A DNA stretch of 64,000 nucleotides from an uncultured Clostridia bacterium (lineage in GTDB: Bacteria > Bacillota > Clostridia > Christensenellales > Borkfalkiaceae): positions 179,086-243,085 of the forward strand of contig CAKQKI010000002.1 in NCBI GenBank assembly GCA_934248055.1, given 5' to 3'. The notes under the pieces are model-generated. The model was not told the origin of the DNA and did no database searches. It saw nothing but the letters and a program-made list of their open reading frames with translations. Positions 46,115-54,715 of the stretch are shown here, piece by piece. Made by a program: the position numbers and the translations under genes. Position 1 is the first letter of the stretch. Every line of letters begins with the position of its first letter.

Positions 46115-46930
46115 TTAATCTTCTTTTTCGCGAACGGTGAACGCGTAAAGAGCGTTTTTTGAAATACCGCTTTCTTCGGAAACTTTTTTAAGCGCGTCTT
46201 TTTTACTCATTCCCGACGCTATATACTCATCGAGTTTTTCTTTCGGATTATAACTTTTTTCGTCCGCCGCGCTCTTCGCCGCTCCTTCCACGACTATAAC
46301 GAATTCGCCTTTCGGCTCTTCTATCGAAGCGTTTTCAAGACTTTCGAATCTGTAAACCGTTTCGTGAATTTTGGTTATTTCCTTGACCGCCGCCGCTTTT
46401 CTGCCGCCGAGCGAAAAGTACAGGTCTTTAAGGTCTTTGTTCACGTCGTGCGGGGCGGAATAAAAAATAAGCGTCGATTTCACTGCGGAATAACTTTTTA
46501 AAAGCGATTTTCTCTCCTTGTTTTTTTCGGGCAGAAATCCTATAAAGGTAAAATTCGCCGCGTTCAGCCCCGATAAAACGAGCGCGGATAAACACGCCGA
46601 AGCCCCCGGAATTACCGTAAAAGGTTGCTCGTTTTCGGATAAAAGTTCGGTAAGCGCGTTGCCGGGGTCTGAAATTACGGGCATGCCCGCGTCGGATATA
46701 ACGGCAACGTTTTTTCCTTCTTTTAAGAGATTGATTATTTCTGACGCGGCTTTTTTTTCATTGAATTTATGATACGCAATAAGCGGTTTTTTTATATCGT
46801 AAAAATTAAGAAGTTTCAGCGAATGACGAGTATCTTCGCACGCGATAACGTCAACGCTTTTCAGCGTTTCAACGGCTCTGTAAGTCATATCGCTCATATT
46901 GCCTATGGGCGTTGCGACAAAATAAAGCAT
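46115..46930 (-). CDS. rsmI: 16S rRNA (cytidine1402-2'-O)-methyltransferase
   Basis: 271 residues of the tetrapyrrole-methylase-like RsmI family, which 2'-O-methylates C1402 in the decoding centre of 16S rRNA using S-adenosylmethionine. Seen: VATPIGNMSDMTYRA (about 5-19), ACEDTRHSLKLL (about 34-45), VISDAGMPVISDPG (about 78-91) and FIGFLPEKNKERKSLL (about 132-147), all in the expected order. It starts 4 bases after the methyltransferase gene upstream, a common pairing in Bacillota. Confidence 0.96.
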   Translation of the reverse strand: MLYFVATPIGNMSDMTYRAVETLKSVDVIACEDTRHSLKLLNFYDIKKPLIAYHKFNEKKAASEIINLLKEGKNVAVISDAGMPVISDPGNALTELLSENEQPFTVIPGASACLSALVLSGLNAANFTFIGFLPEKNKERKSLLKSYSAVKSTLIFYSAPHDVNKDLKDLYFSLGGRKAAAVKEITKIHETVYRFESLENASIEEPKGEFVIVVEGAAKSAADEKSYNPKEKLDEYIASGMSKKDALKKVSEESGISKNALYAFTVREKED

Positions 46931-46934
46931 ATCT

Positions 46935-47612
46935 TTACTTCTCCCTTCCGTTTATAAAATTCGCAAGAACTTTAAGTTGCGGCTTTATACCTTTAACGCT
47001 CTCCGCCATAAACAAATACGGCGCGTTGCCTTCGCTTGTGGCAACGAACATTATCCTTTGCGGTTCGAGACCGTTCTCGCGCATGCAAACGATAAGATCG
47101 GTAAACCGCTCGGTTCTCTGACACATGCAAAGCCTGCCGCCGCGCTTTAATTTTTTTGCGGCGACCGACACGATTTCTTCCTGCGTGACCGTTATTTCGT
47201 GACGGCACATGGCTATTTTCAAATCTTCGTTTTTAAAACCGCTGTCCTTTTTCTTATATGGCGGATTGCAAAGAATAAGCGAATATTTTTCGTCGTATTC
47301 GGCGCCGAGTTCCTGAATCGGCTTGTTTATCACGGTGAATTTATCTTCAAGACCGTTAAGTTTTACGCTTTTTAACGAAATATCGGCAAGTTCTTTCTGA
47401 ATTTCTATAAGATCAACGCTTTTAATGTCGGGATTAAGCGCATAAAAATGCACGCCGACTATTCCGCTGCCGCTGCAAAAATCGGCAACGGTATCGCCGC
47501 GCCTTGCAGAAGCGAATTTGGTTAATATAACCGCGTCGCTCGTAAAACGATAAAGCGAATCGTCCTGAATTATTTTTAATCCGTTTATTCCTATATCTTC
47601 TATAACTTCCAT
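46935..47612 (-). CDS. TrmN6-like adenine-N6 methyltransferase
   Basis: 225 residues of the MTS-type Rossmann methyltransferase group that includes tRNA1(Val) (adenine37-N6)-methyltransferase and YabB-like proteins. Motif I FCSGSGIVGVHF (about 45-56), an acidic strand end VDLIEIQ (about 66-72) and the catalytic NPPY (116-119) are present; NPPY is typical of N6-adenine methylation. It forms a two-gene unit with rsmI, as yabB often does in Bacillota. The exact RNA substrate is not proved. Confidence 0.88.
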   Translation of the reverse strand: MEVIEDIGINGLKIIQDDSLYRFTSDAVILTKFASARRGDTVADFCSGSGIVGVHFYALNPDIKSVDLIEIQKELADISLKSVKLNGLEDKFTVINKPIQELGAEYDEKYSLILCNPPYKKKDSGFKNEDLKIAMCRHEITVTQEEIVSVAAKKLKRGGRLCMCQRTERFTDLIVCMRENGLEPQRIMFVATSEGNAPYLFMAESVKGIKPQLKVLANFINGREK

Positions 47613-47634
47613 AACCGATACGGCGCACGGCCTT

Positions 47635-47663
47635 TTTATAGCCGTTTAACTCTTTTTAATCAA
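47635..47663 (-). promoter_or_regulatory. Promoter of the methyltransferase-rsmI pair
   Basis: Minus strand: TTGATT (47663-47658), 17 bases, TATAAA (47640-47635), about 20 bases before the coding start. The resulting leader is very short. Confidence 0.6.
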
Positions 47664-47769
47664 CAATCTTACGAAAAATTTTCGTTTTTTCAACGCTCGA
47701 AAGCCGCGCTTCCCGTGAAAAACCGCTATTTGTTTGCCGAAAAAACTTTTTTCTGAAAAGTTTAACTGT

Positions 47770-47796
47770 AGGGATTCCATTCGTCATCCCTAATTA
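47770..47796. repeat. Solitary terminal-repeat copy of the MITE-like element
   Basis: 27 bases nearly identical to the right-end inverted repeat of the element at 57526-57798 (reverse complement of 57798-57772), differing at about 2 positions. No partner end is seen within the surrounding 200 bases, so this is probably a remnant or an excision scar. Confidence 0.6.
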
Positions 47797-47813
47797 AAAA
47801 ATCTTTACTGTCG

Positions 47814-47840
47814 AAAAAAGCGGCTTAGAGCCGCTTTTTA
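47814..47840 (-). terminator. Terminator of the ferredoxin gene
   Basis: Stem AAAAGCGGCT with AGCCGCTTTT, a small loop and a final run of T on the minus strand, a few bases after the ferredoxin stop at 47846. Strong. Confidence 0.9.
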
Positions 47841-47845
47841 CTCGA

Positions 47846-48016
47846 TTATTCTTCTGCGGGCGCGCCTACGGGACACGTATCTGCGCACGCTCCGCATGAA
47901 ATGCAGGTTGCCGCGTCTATCACGTATTGAGTATCGCCTTCGGTTATCGCCTGCACCGGGCAAACTTCGGCGCACGCGCCGCAAGAAATACATTGATCGG
48001 AAATTTTATAAGCCAT
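47846..48016 (-). CDS. Small 2[4Fe-4S] ferredoxin
   Basis: A 56-residue clostridial-type ferredoxin, an electron carrier for low-potential redox enzymes. It has the two canonical cluster motifs CISCGACAEVCP (about 9-20) and CISCGACADTCP (about 38-49), each CxxCxxCxxxCP, in an internally duplicated fold of normal length. GGAGG lies 8 bases before the ATG. It has its own promoter and terminator. Its presence fits a strict anaerobe. Its redox partners are not in the window. Confidence 0.97.
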   Translation of the reverse strand: MAYKISDQCISCGACAEVCPVQAITEGDTQYVIDAATCISCGACADTCPVGAPAEE

Positions 48017-48057
48017 AATTATATCCTCCGTTTCGTAATTTATTTATTACTTCGATT

Positions 48058-48086
48058 ATTTTAGCATATTCGTTCGACTTTGTACA
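48058..48086 (-). promoter_or_regulatory. Promoter of the ferredoxin gene
   Basis: Minus strand: TGTACA (48086-48081), 17 bases, TAAAAT (48063-48058) with an extended TG one base before the -10 box. The -35 box is weak; the extended -10 supports the call. Confidence 0.55.
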
Positions 48087-48110
48087 GCGTTTTATCGCAA
48101 ATTTTGCGTT

Positions 48111-48977
48111 TTACGCGTTTTCTTCTTCCGTTTCTTCTTCCTTTTCTTCCTTAAGATCGGGTTTTCCGGGTTTGAATTTAACCTTGTCGAGCGGGTATTC
48201 GTTATAAGTAACCGTTCCGTCTTTCGCAACGGTTTTGGTTTTTACGAGAAGTTTAAGCATATTGTTCGATATAACAGTTGCTTTCCCGTCGGGCGTGGTT
48301 ACTTCCGTGCCTGCCTTCGGCATCTTTTTATACGCTTCGGCATAAGGCTCGTTTTCGTATTCGAGACAGCACATCAGCCTGCCGCAAAGACCGCTTATTT
48401 TCGCGGGATTTAAAGATAACCCCTGATTTTTAGCCATTTTTATGGTAACTTTTTTAAAATCGGGCAGAAAACTTTTACAGCAGCATACCCTGCCGCACGG
48501 CGCTATGCCGCCGAGAAGTTTAGTTTCGTCACGCGTGCCTATCTGACGAAGATCTATCCGCTGTTTGAGCGCGCCCGCAAGCGCTTTTACGAGTTCTCTG
48601 AAATCTATTCTGTTCGGCGCGGTAAAATATATGATGATTTTGGAATTGTCAAAGGGGTATTCCGCGTCGACTATTTTCATATCGAGCCCCGACTTTTCTA
48701 TCTCTTTTTCCGCGCTTTTTATTATTTCGGGAATTTTGCGCTCGTGTTCTTCTATGCGCTTTTTATCCTGCTCGGTTGCGCGACGCATTATAGGCTTTAA
48801 AGGCTGAAAAACTTTATCGTCGTCAACTTCGCGCGGAGCAATGGCAACCACGCCGTACTCGACGCCGCGCGCCGTTTCGACGATTACGCCGTCGCCCGCT
48901 TTAAAATCTTCGCCTTTCGGGTCGAAGTAATATACTTTGCAGGTGTGATTGAATTTCACGCCGACTATTCTGACCAT
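48111..48977 (-). CDS. ricT: PSP1-domain protein, RicT/YaaT-type
   Basis: 288 residues. The PSP1 domain carries the RicT/YaaT cysteine patterns CGRVCCCKSF (about 157-166) and CGRLMCC (about 193-199). In Bacillus subtilis RicT works with RicA and RicF as an Fe-S complex that promotes RNase Y mRNA processing. The C-terminal part ends with a lysine/glutamate-rich tail. The gene overlaps holB by 13 bases and follows tmk-holB, the classic Bacillota arrangement. RicA and RicF are not in the window. Confidence 0.93.
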   Translation of the reverse strand: MVRIVGVKFNHTCKVYYFDPKGEDFKAGDGVIVETARGVEYGVVAIAPREVDDDKVFQPLKPIMRRATEQDKKRIEEHERKIPEIIKSAEKEIEKSGLDMKIVDAEYPFDNSKIIIYFTAPNRIDFRELVKALAGALKQRIDLRQIGTRDETKLLGGIAPCGRVCCCKSFLPDFKKVTIKMAKNQGLSLNPAKISGLCGRLMCCLEYENEPYAEAYKKMPKAGTEVTTPDGKATVISNNMLKLLVKTKTVAKDGTVTYNEYPLDKVKFKPGKPDLKEEKEEETEEENA

Positions 48978-49915
48978 TTATGTCTGCCCTCCAGAATTCC
49001 GAACAGTATCGCGTCCGTAACGGCGGCGCGGTTACCGTTGAAATATATCGCCTTTTCGGCTTCTTTGAGTTTTTCTTCTATAAACGAAAGCGCGCCGAAA
49101 GAATACTCGCCCGCAAGCGTTTTTACGTTGTTTTCCACGTTCTTTTTAAGTCCGCTTTTATACCTTAAAGTCTCGGCGATAAGCGAAAACGCAGCCGAAA
49201 CGAAGTCGGAAAGAGAAATTTTATCGAGAGTCGCGCTTAATAAAGCAACCTGTCTGCTCGATTTAAGTTCGGTTAAAATTTTATAAGCCGCTTTTTCGGG
49301 AATTCCCGCGCCGCCGTCGTCGTATCTCGAAATCGCTTCGCCGACTTTGCCGCCCGATAATCTGATTGCGGCTTTTAATTTTTCTTCGTCCGTACGCCCG
49401 TCTTTCAGCGCGGTAAAAATTTCGTCGTCGGTAAACGGCGGAACGTCTATTCTCTTCACGCGGGACATTACCGTCGCAAGCAGCGGATAAACGCTTGTTG
49501 CCATAAGCAGAATATAGGTGTTTTCGGGCGGTTCTTCGAGAGTTTTTAAAAGTTTGTTCTGCGCCTGAGCGTTCATATCCTGCGCGCCGACGAGAACGAA
49601 CAGTTTTTTATCGCATTCGAGCGGCTTTAAAAAACTTTTTTCAACGAGTTCGTCTATATCGGCGGTTTTTATCTTTTTGTCCGTCGGGTAAAAAACGGCG
49701 TCGGGATATTCGTTTTTTTCTATGAGCCTTAAAGCGCGCGTATTTTCTCCGTTTTCGCCGCAAATTATGAGTTTTGCAAAAAACACAGCAAAGTCTTTAA
49801 GAGTATACGAATCTTCCGAAACAATCAGAATTGCGTGGGAAAGCGTGCCTTTTTTCTCGTCGCCCGCAAGTATTTTATACGCGTTCGTATTTTTTAAAAG
49901 CGAAGAAAAATCCAT
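48965..49915 (-). CDS. holB: DNA polymerase III delta' subunit
   Basis: 316 residues of the clamp-loader delta' family. It helps load the sliding clamp for replication. The core motif AQNKLLKTLEEPPENTYILLMAT (about 115-137) and the sensor region VMSRVKRIDV are present. The Walker A loop is degenerate (SEDSYTLK with no GKT), in line with delta' subunits that do not bind ATP. The four zinc cysteines of many delta' proteins are missing. It starts 4 bases after tmk and overlaps ricT. Confidence 0.9.
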   Translation of the reverse strand: MDFSSLLKNTNAYKILAGDEKKGTLSHAILIVSEDSYTLKDFAVFFAKLIICGENGENTRALRLIEKNEYPDAVFYPTDKKIKTADIDELVEKSFLKPLECDKKLFVLVGAQDMNAQAQNKLLKTLEEPPENTYILLMATSVYPLLATVMSRVKRIDVPPFTDDEIFTALKDGRTDEEKLKAAIRLSGGKVGEAISRYDDGGAGIPEKAAYKILTELKSSRQVALLSATLDKISLSDFVSAAFSLIAETLRYKSGLKKNVENNVKTLAGEYSFGALSFIEEKLKEAEKAIYFNGNRAAVTDAILFGILEGRHKWSE

Positions 49916-49919
49916 TTTA

Positions 49920-50546
49920 TTACCGTATCACCGCTCTTGATTTCAATGCGGCAAGAACTTTTTCGTGCGTTTCGTACTTACTGCCCGAACAATCTATATC
50001 GGCAATCCTTTCAGGATATTTAAGGGCAAGTTCCTTATACCCCGCGTACACTTTTTCGTGGAAATCTTTTCCCGACTGCTCTATTCTGTCGCCTTCGTCC
50101 GCTCCGCCTTTTCTTCTGAACGCCTTGTCGGGCGAAATGTCTAAAAACACCGTGCAGTCGGGCATACAGTTGTTTATCGCGTAAGCGTTTATATCCGATA
50201 TAAACCCGTAGCCTAAACCGCGCGCCACAGCCTGATACGCGTAAGACGAGTCTATAAACCTGTCGCAGAAAACGAGTTTGTTTTCGTTGAGCGACGGTAT
50301 TATTTTTTCTTTGACGAGTTGCGCGCGCGCCGCGGCGTACAACAAGGCTTCGCATTCGTAAGTCATGGCGGAATTATCGACGTCTAAAATAAGATTTCTT
50401 ATTTTTTCCGAAATCTCCGTGCCGCCCGGCTCACGAACGAAAACGTAGTCTATTTTATTGTTTATCAGATATTCTTTGAAAAGCGCGAGTTGGGTTGATT
50501 TACCGCTGCCTTCGCACCCTTCGAAAGTTATGAATTTCCCTTTCAT
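49920..50546 (-). CDS. tmk: Thymidylate kinase
   Basis: 208 residues. It phosphorylates dTMP to dTDP. P-loop FEGCEGSGKSTQ (about 8-19), the DR motif FCDRFIDSSYAYQ (about 93-105), and the lid-region arginines (about 148-158) are present. Normal length. It sits directly upstream of holB and ricT, the standard cluster in Bacillota. Confidence 0.97.
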   Translation of the reverse strand: MKGKFITFEGCEGSGKSTQLALFKEYLINNKIDYVFVREPGGTEISEKIRNLILDVDNSAMTYECEALLYAAARAQLVKEKIIPSLNENKLVFCDRFIDSSYAYQAVARGLGYGFISDINAYAINNCMPDCTVFLDISPDKAFRRKGGADEGDRIEQSGKDFHEKVYAGYKELALKYPERIADIDCSGSKYETHEKVLAALKSRAVIR

Positions 50547-50565
50547 CTGTTTTCCCGTAACGCCT

Positions 50566-51576
50566 TTATAAGCCTATCGCGGCTTTTTGCTCGGCTGTGC
50601 CGAATTCTTTTACGAGCGACAAAACGTACGCCGCCGTTTCAAAAAACAAATCGCCGCTTTTTTTAGCGTAATTTCCGATAGCGAGATAAATCCCGTCTTT
50701 CGTATACTCTGTTTCGCCGCTTTTCGAAGATCCGCCCGAACTTTGAGTTCCGCCTTCTTCTCCGGTCTTTTTCACCGCGACCTTGAACGCGTTGATAAAC
50801 GAATCGCCGAGCGCGCCGAGATTCATAAGATAACAGCCTTTAAAAACGACTTTTTCGGAAACTTTGAATTCGGTAAGTTTTTCGGAAGACGCAAGCAAAT
50901 CGGGACACGTTTCTATAAGGTTTTTGAACGCGTCGATATTCTTTTTCAGACCTTTTATGCGCTCTATTTCTTTTTTCACTCCGCTTTCCTTTTTTTCGGC
51001 GTTGTTGAAACGAGAATCTTTTCCGCGCGTTTTTATAAAGTTTTCTCTTACTTTTTGCTCGTTAACGTCGTTATAATCCGCCGTTTCGTCTTCATAAAAA
51101 CCGTTGCTTTTAAGATATTTATACGCTAAGCCCACGTAAGTGTCTTCGCCGTAACTGCCGTCAAGACTCTTTATTTTTATCGCCCAACCGCTTTTAACGT
51201 AACTCCCGGCAAGCGTTTCGGACGCGATAAACACGTCGTCGTCGCCGATTTCGTGAAAGGTATTGAGCATATACGCCGCGCCGTAATTACCCTTGGCACT
51301 TAAATTCGTTATTCCGCCGGTAAGAATTTCGTAAGAAAACCCGTAATCGAGCGCGCCGGACGAAATTGCGGTATTATACGCTTTGTTTTCGTCTTCGCCG
51401 GAAATTATATCGTCGCCGACGAGAATTTTAAAAGACTGCCCGTCCGTTGCTTTTTTCCCGAGAGCGTTGAATATCAAAGTAAGCAGCACGCAAACTATAA
51501 TAGAAACGGCGATTGTTTTTATGACGTCGTAAGTAAAAAAAGTTTTTAATCTGCGACCGTTTATTTTATTATCCAT
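50566..51576 (-). CDS. Single-pass membrane protein of unknown function
   Basis: 336 residues, not recognised. A short positively charged N-terminus (GRRLK) precedes one membrane helix (about 18-39), so the remainder should be outside. The extracellular part has a polar alpha/beta region (about 45-165), a lysine/glutamate-rich helical stretch (about 185-230) and a serine/glycine linker (about 275-292). A hydrophobic last segment (about 305-328) is too polar to call a second helix with confidence. It lies between greA and tmk with 2- and 19-base gaps, so it is co-transcribed with core replication genes. Confidence 0.7.
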   Translation of the reverse strand: MDNKINGRRLKTFFTYDVIKTIAVSIIVCVLLTLIFNALGKKATDGQSFKILVGDDIISGEDENKAYNTAISSGALDYGFSYEILTGGITNLSAKGNYGAAYMLNTFHEIGDDDVFIASETLAGSYVKSGWAIKIKSLDGSYGEDTYVGLAYKYLKSNGFYEDETADYNDVNEQKVRENFIKTRGKDSRFNNAEKKESGVKKEIERIKGLKKNIDAFKNLIETCPDLLASSEKLTEFKVSEKVVFKGCYLMNLGALGDSFINAFKVAVKKTGEEGGTQSSGGSSKSGETEYTKDGIYLAIGNYAKKSGDLFFETAAYVLSLVKEFGTAEQKAAIGL

Positions 51577-51578
51577 TA

Positions 51579-52046
51579 TTATTCAATTATTTCGAGAATT
51601 TTTATGCGATAACCTACGCCCTTCGGCGCTTTGACGAGAACCGTTTCGCCCGCCTTTTTGCCGACGATTGCCTGTCCGATAGGCGACTCTATCGAAATTT
51701 TGTTTTTGGAAAGATCCGCTTCGGCCGTTCCGACCACCATAAACACGTACTCTTCGTCTTCTTCTATGTCGAGATATTTAAGTTTCGTGCCTACGTCTAC
51801 GACGCCTTTGTTTTTTGCCGTTACAACTTCGCCGTATTTGAGTTTATTTTCTATTTCCTGCGCTTCGCCTTCGAGTTTTGCATGCTCGTCCCGCGCGGAA
51901 TGGTATTCCGCGTTTTCGGAAAGGTCGCCCTGTTCTCTCGCGACTTTAATTCTCTGCACTACTGCGGGGATAAGTTCGTTTTTAAGTTCTTTGAGTCTTG
52001 CTTCGAGTTCTTTCTTACCTTCTTCGGTAAGTATAATTTTGTCCAT
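51579..52046 (-). CDS. greA: Transcription elongation factor GreA
   Basis: 155 residues, normal length. It rescues stalled RNA polymerase by inducing cleavage of the nascent RNA. The N-terminal antiparallel coiled coil (about 1-75) contains the hallmark AREQGDLSENAEYHSARD (about 36-53), whose acidic tip residues enter the polymerase. The C-terminal FKBP-like domain has SPIGQAIVGKKAGE. It lies 38 bases after the upstream membrane-protein gene. Confidence 0.97.
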   Translation of the reverse strand: MDKIILTEEGKKELEARLKELKNELIPAVVQRIKVAREQGDLSENAEYHSARDEHAKLEGEAQEIENKLKYGEVVTAKNKGVVDVGTKLKYLDIEEDEEYVFMVVGTAEADLSKNKISIESPIGQAIVGKKAGETVLVKAPKGVGYRIKILEIIE

Positions 52047-52084
52047 ATATGCTCCTTTAACGGCTTAAAAAACCGCGTTTATTG

Positions 52085-53419
52085 TCAGTGTCTTATTCTG
52101 TAACCGAAACCGCAACTGTTTTCAAGCGGATCGTCGAGCGAAATTTCAGCCTGCTCGGGATTTTTTTCCATTCCGAACGTATACATAAGTTTATCTATAA
52201 GTTCGTTCGCCTTATAGCAATCCGCCGCGGTTTTAAGTTCGAACATCGCGGGAGTGTCGGCAAAGTTTTTGTCGTACCCTACGAATTCAAGACCTTCCTT
52301 GTCCGCGTTGAGCGCAAGATATAAAAATACTCTCTCTTCTTTTTTAAAGATTTTAAGAATCATTTTATTGTCAAGACTCTGCGGGAATTTGCGGTTCGGA
52401 GAAAGCGTGTAACTTAAAACTATCGCCCTTAAAAGCCGATAATAATCGGCAGCCGAAGTTGCCACCACGTCGTTTTTAACGTAGAAAGCGAAACCGTTTT
52501 TACGCGTTTTTTCGTCGCTCGAAACTTTCTTCGCGTAAGTATTTTCGCTCTTTATAAGATTATTGAGAAGCATTACGTCTTTTATAATTTTCAACGCTTC
52601 CTGATAATCTTCGTTATTCTTAATCGTTTTTTTGCAGGGAACGATTGCGAATTCGGGTTCGCGATACGCTTCTACGGAATAGCCGCGCATTTTTAAAAGC
52701 GACGGGTCTGCCGAAAGATAAAGATTTATAACGTCGTCGCGCTCGAACATTTCGGCGATAACCTGCTTTCTTTCAACGCCGAGTTTTTTAAACGACGCCG
52801 CTCTTTCGTAACCGAGCAACTCGTATCTTATGCCGTCGTAAAAAGAACCGATTGAATTTTCTTCGGGAAGATTTTCGATAATTTCTTCGACCACGCCCGT
52901 TTTTTCGGCGTAATTCGTTTCGTAAACGCCGATTTCCGCCACGCCCGTTTTTTCTTCGGGTTTAACTTCTGAAAGCGGCGCTTCGGGCGCTTCTTCTTTT
53001 ATCTCTTCGTCGTATTTCGCGTAAAGGTTAATACCCTTTTTCTTTACCAGCATTCCTTCGAAAGGCTTTGTAAAGTTTTTATCCTTATACCAACCCGAAA
53101 AAGTAAAGCCGCTTTTTTCGGGGGGAGCGGGAAGTTCCACTTCTTTTTTGCGTTTAACTTTGAGCGAGCCGCACTTTTTACCGCACGAATATAAGGTAAT
53201 TTTCTGCTTTTTCGCGCTCTTTACGATTGACGAAATTATAGAAATAACTATTATTATCGCCAGCGCAAAGGCTATAAGTATGGCGTAATTGACGTTAACG
53301 ACTTTGCTTATCGCAACGTTACCGTACCAGGGTGAAATTTTGTCGCGGATAGCGACTACAAAACCCAACCCGAAAAACCAACTTGTGAAAATAGTCCATA
53401 CGTTTTTTAAAAATTCCAT
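52085..53419 (-). CDS. Two-helix membrane protein with a B-type repeat and a duplicated C-terminal domain
   Basis: 444 residues, not recognised. Two membrane helices (about 7-25 and 46-66) with positive residues after the second place both ends inside the cell. A Listeria-Bacteroides-like repeat follows (about 75-137: FTFSGWYKDKNF, ending LYAKY), which is unusual because these are normally exported. After an acidic linker, two copies of a similar domain appear (about 205-310 and 325-435), each with an INLYLSAD/FLYLALNAD strand, a GY step and a final helix. The gene lies 14 bases after the next gene upstream and before greA. Confidence 0.7.
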   Translation of the reverse strand: MEFLKNVWTIFTSWFFGLGFVVAIRDKISPWYGNVAISKVVNVNYAILIAFALAIIIVISIISSIVKSAKKQKITLYSCGKKCGSLKVKRKKEVELPAPPEKSGFTFSGWYKDKNFTKPFEGMLVKKKGINLYAKYDEEIKEEAPEAPLSEVKPEEKTGVAEIGVYETNYAEKTGVVEEIIENLPEENSIGSFYDGIRYELLGYERAASFKKLGVERKQVIAEMFERDDVINLYLSADPSLLKMRGYSVEAYREPEFAIVPCKKTIKNNEDYQEALKIIKDVMLLNNLIKSENTYAKKVSSDEKTRKNGFAFYVKNDVVATSAADYYRLLRAIVLSYTLSPNRKFPQSLDNKMILKIFKKEERVFLYLALNADKEGLEFVGYDKNFADTPAMFELKTAADCYKANELIDKLMYTFGMEKNPEQAEISLDDPLENSCGFGYRIRH

Positions 53420-53433
53420 GATGTCACCGCCTT

Positions 53434-54504
53434 TTATTTGTGTTTTTTATATTCTTTGAATTCTTTCATCAATTTTTTTTCGGCCTTTTTCTTCTTTCTT
53501 ATAAAGCAATTTACGATTATAGCCGCGACCGCGATCGCCGCAAGTCCGATCAGAAGATACGCCCCGTAGTTTTTAAAGAAGCCGTCGTCCTTATAAGCGT
53601 AACCGCCCGCAACTATAAAATAATCGCCGGGCTTTGAAGCGGTGAACGAAAAGAAACCGTCTTTAATCGCCGCGTCGCAAAGAACGACTTTGCCTTTCCC
53701 CGCGTACGCTCCCGCCTGAACGGAAGAACCGTCTTCGATGCCAGCAAGATTAAGATCCGAAAGTTTTATTTTTACTTCGACGGAAGAATTAAAACTTTCG
53801 GCGTATACTCCGTTGCGCATATATTTAATCGTAAAAAAGTAAGCCGCCCCGCCGTTTTCGACCGTCATATCTTCACTCTTCGAAAGAGCAAGCCCCGCGT
53901 TCCTTATAACCGCGGAATTAAGATATCTTATAACTTTTACTCCGTCGTCTTCGGCAAAGTCTTTTTCGCCGTTTTCGGTTTTAAGCGAAACCGTTATACC
54001 GTCTGAACTTACGATATTGTCCGTCGCGACGGAATATTCTTCGCCGTCGACCTTGTTTTTAAGTTCCGAATAACACTTATCCGTTTCGGATTTAAGATTT
54101 AACTTGTCTATTTTCGTTTTCGCCGCTTTCACGTCCTTTTCAAAAGCGACCCTGCCGCCGCTCGTTGCGGAAAATTTATTTGCGTTTTCTTCGGCTAAAA
54201 GGTCTATTTTTTTAAGCACGATGTCTTTATACTCGTCGATAACCGTCTGAAAAACGTTTTTCTGTTCCGCCGTAAGAGAAGCGACTTCTTCTTCCGACCA
54301 TTCGTCGCACTGTGCCGCGCCGAGAGAAACCGTTTCTTCGTAATCGGGCTCTCTTACCGGATTTTTAACGGCGGCGTAAGCCTTTTCGACGGCAGAATAA
54401 TCTTTCGTAACCGCCGCGCCTTCTTCGGCATAAGCAAAAAACTGAAAATGAAAAGCCGCGAATAACGCTATTATCGATACAAATACGACCGAAATTCTTT
54501 TCAT
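53434..54504 (-). CDS. Exported protein with C-terminal membrane anchor, function unknown
   Basis: 356 residues. ATG 54504 is chosen because GGGAG lies 9 bases upstream; the ATG at 54513 would touch it. Signal peptide (about 1-25, ending FAYA), an acidic helical region (about 35-130), a beta-rich region (about 140-300) and a final helix (about 310-330) with a very basic tail. It has a sortase-like layout without an LPXTG motif; retention as a membrane anchor is more likely. It is the first gene of the greA-tmk-holB-ricT transcription unit. Confidence 0.75.
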   Translation of the reverse strand: MKRISVVFVSIIALFAAFHFQFFAYAEEGAAVTKDYSAVEKAYAAVKNPVREPDYEETVSLGAAQCDEWSEEEVASLTAEQKNVFQTVIDEYKDIVLKKIDLLAEENANKFSATSGGRVAFEKDVKAAKTKIDKLNLKSETDKCYSELKNKVDGEEYSVATDNIVSSDGITVSLKTENGEKDFAEDDGVKVIRYLNSAVIRNAGLALSKSEDMTVENGGAAYFFTIKYMRNGVYAESFNSSVEVKIKLSDLNLAGIEDGSSVQAGAYAGKGKVVLCDAAIKDGFFSFTASKPGDYFIVAGGYAYKDDGFFKNYGAYLLIGLAAIAVAAIIVNCFIRKKKKAEKKLMKEFKEYKKHK

Positions 54505-54539
54505 TTGCGCCATCTCCCTACAAAGTTAAGTATGTTAAT

Positions 54540-54568
54540 ATATTAGCATATATTTTAAAATATATCAA
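54540..54568 (-). promoter_or_regulatory. Promoter of the long greA-tmk-holB-ricT unit
   Basis: Minus strand: TTGATA (54568-54563), 17 bases, TAATAT (54545-54540) with an extended TG one base before the -10 box. Strong. No other clear promoter was found in the small gaps down to ricT. Confidence 0.75.
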
Positions 54569-54674
54569 GAATTTTAAAGGTTTTTTGAAATATTTAACTA
54601 TTTATTCGCGTCCGTAAACGTTTTTATTCGCCGTTTTAAACCGCCGTTTTCTTTTTAAAAACGCAAAAATACGC

Positions 54675-54701
54675 AAAAAACCGCGCCATAGCGCGGTTTT
54701 T
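54675..54701 (-). terminator. Terminator of the ABC transporter gene
   Basis: Stem AAAACCGCGC with GCGCGGTTTT, loop TATG, then a T run on the minus strand, about 15 bases after the stop. Strong. Confidence 0.9.
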
Positions 54702-54715
54702 ATAACAATATGCGT

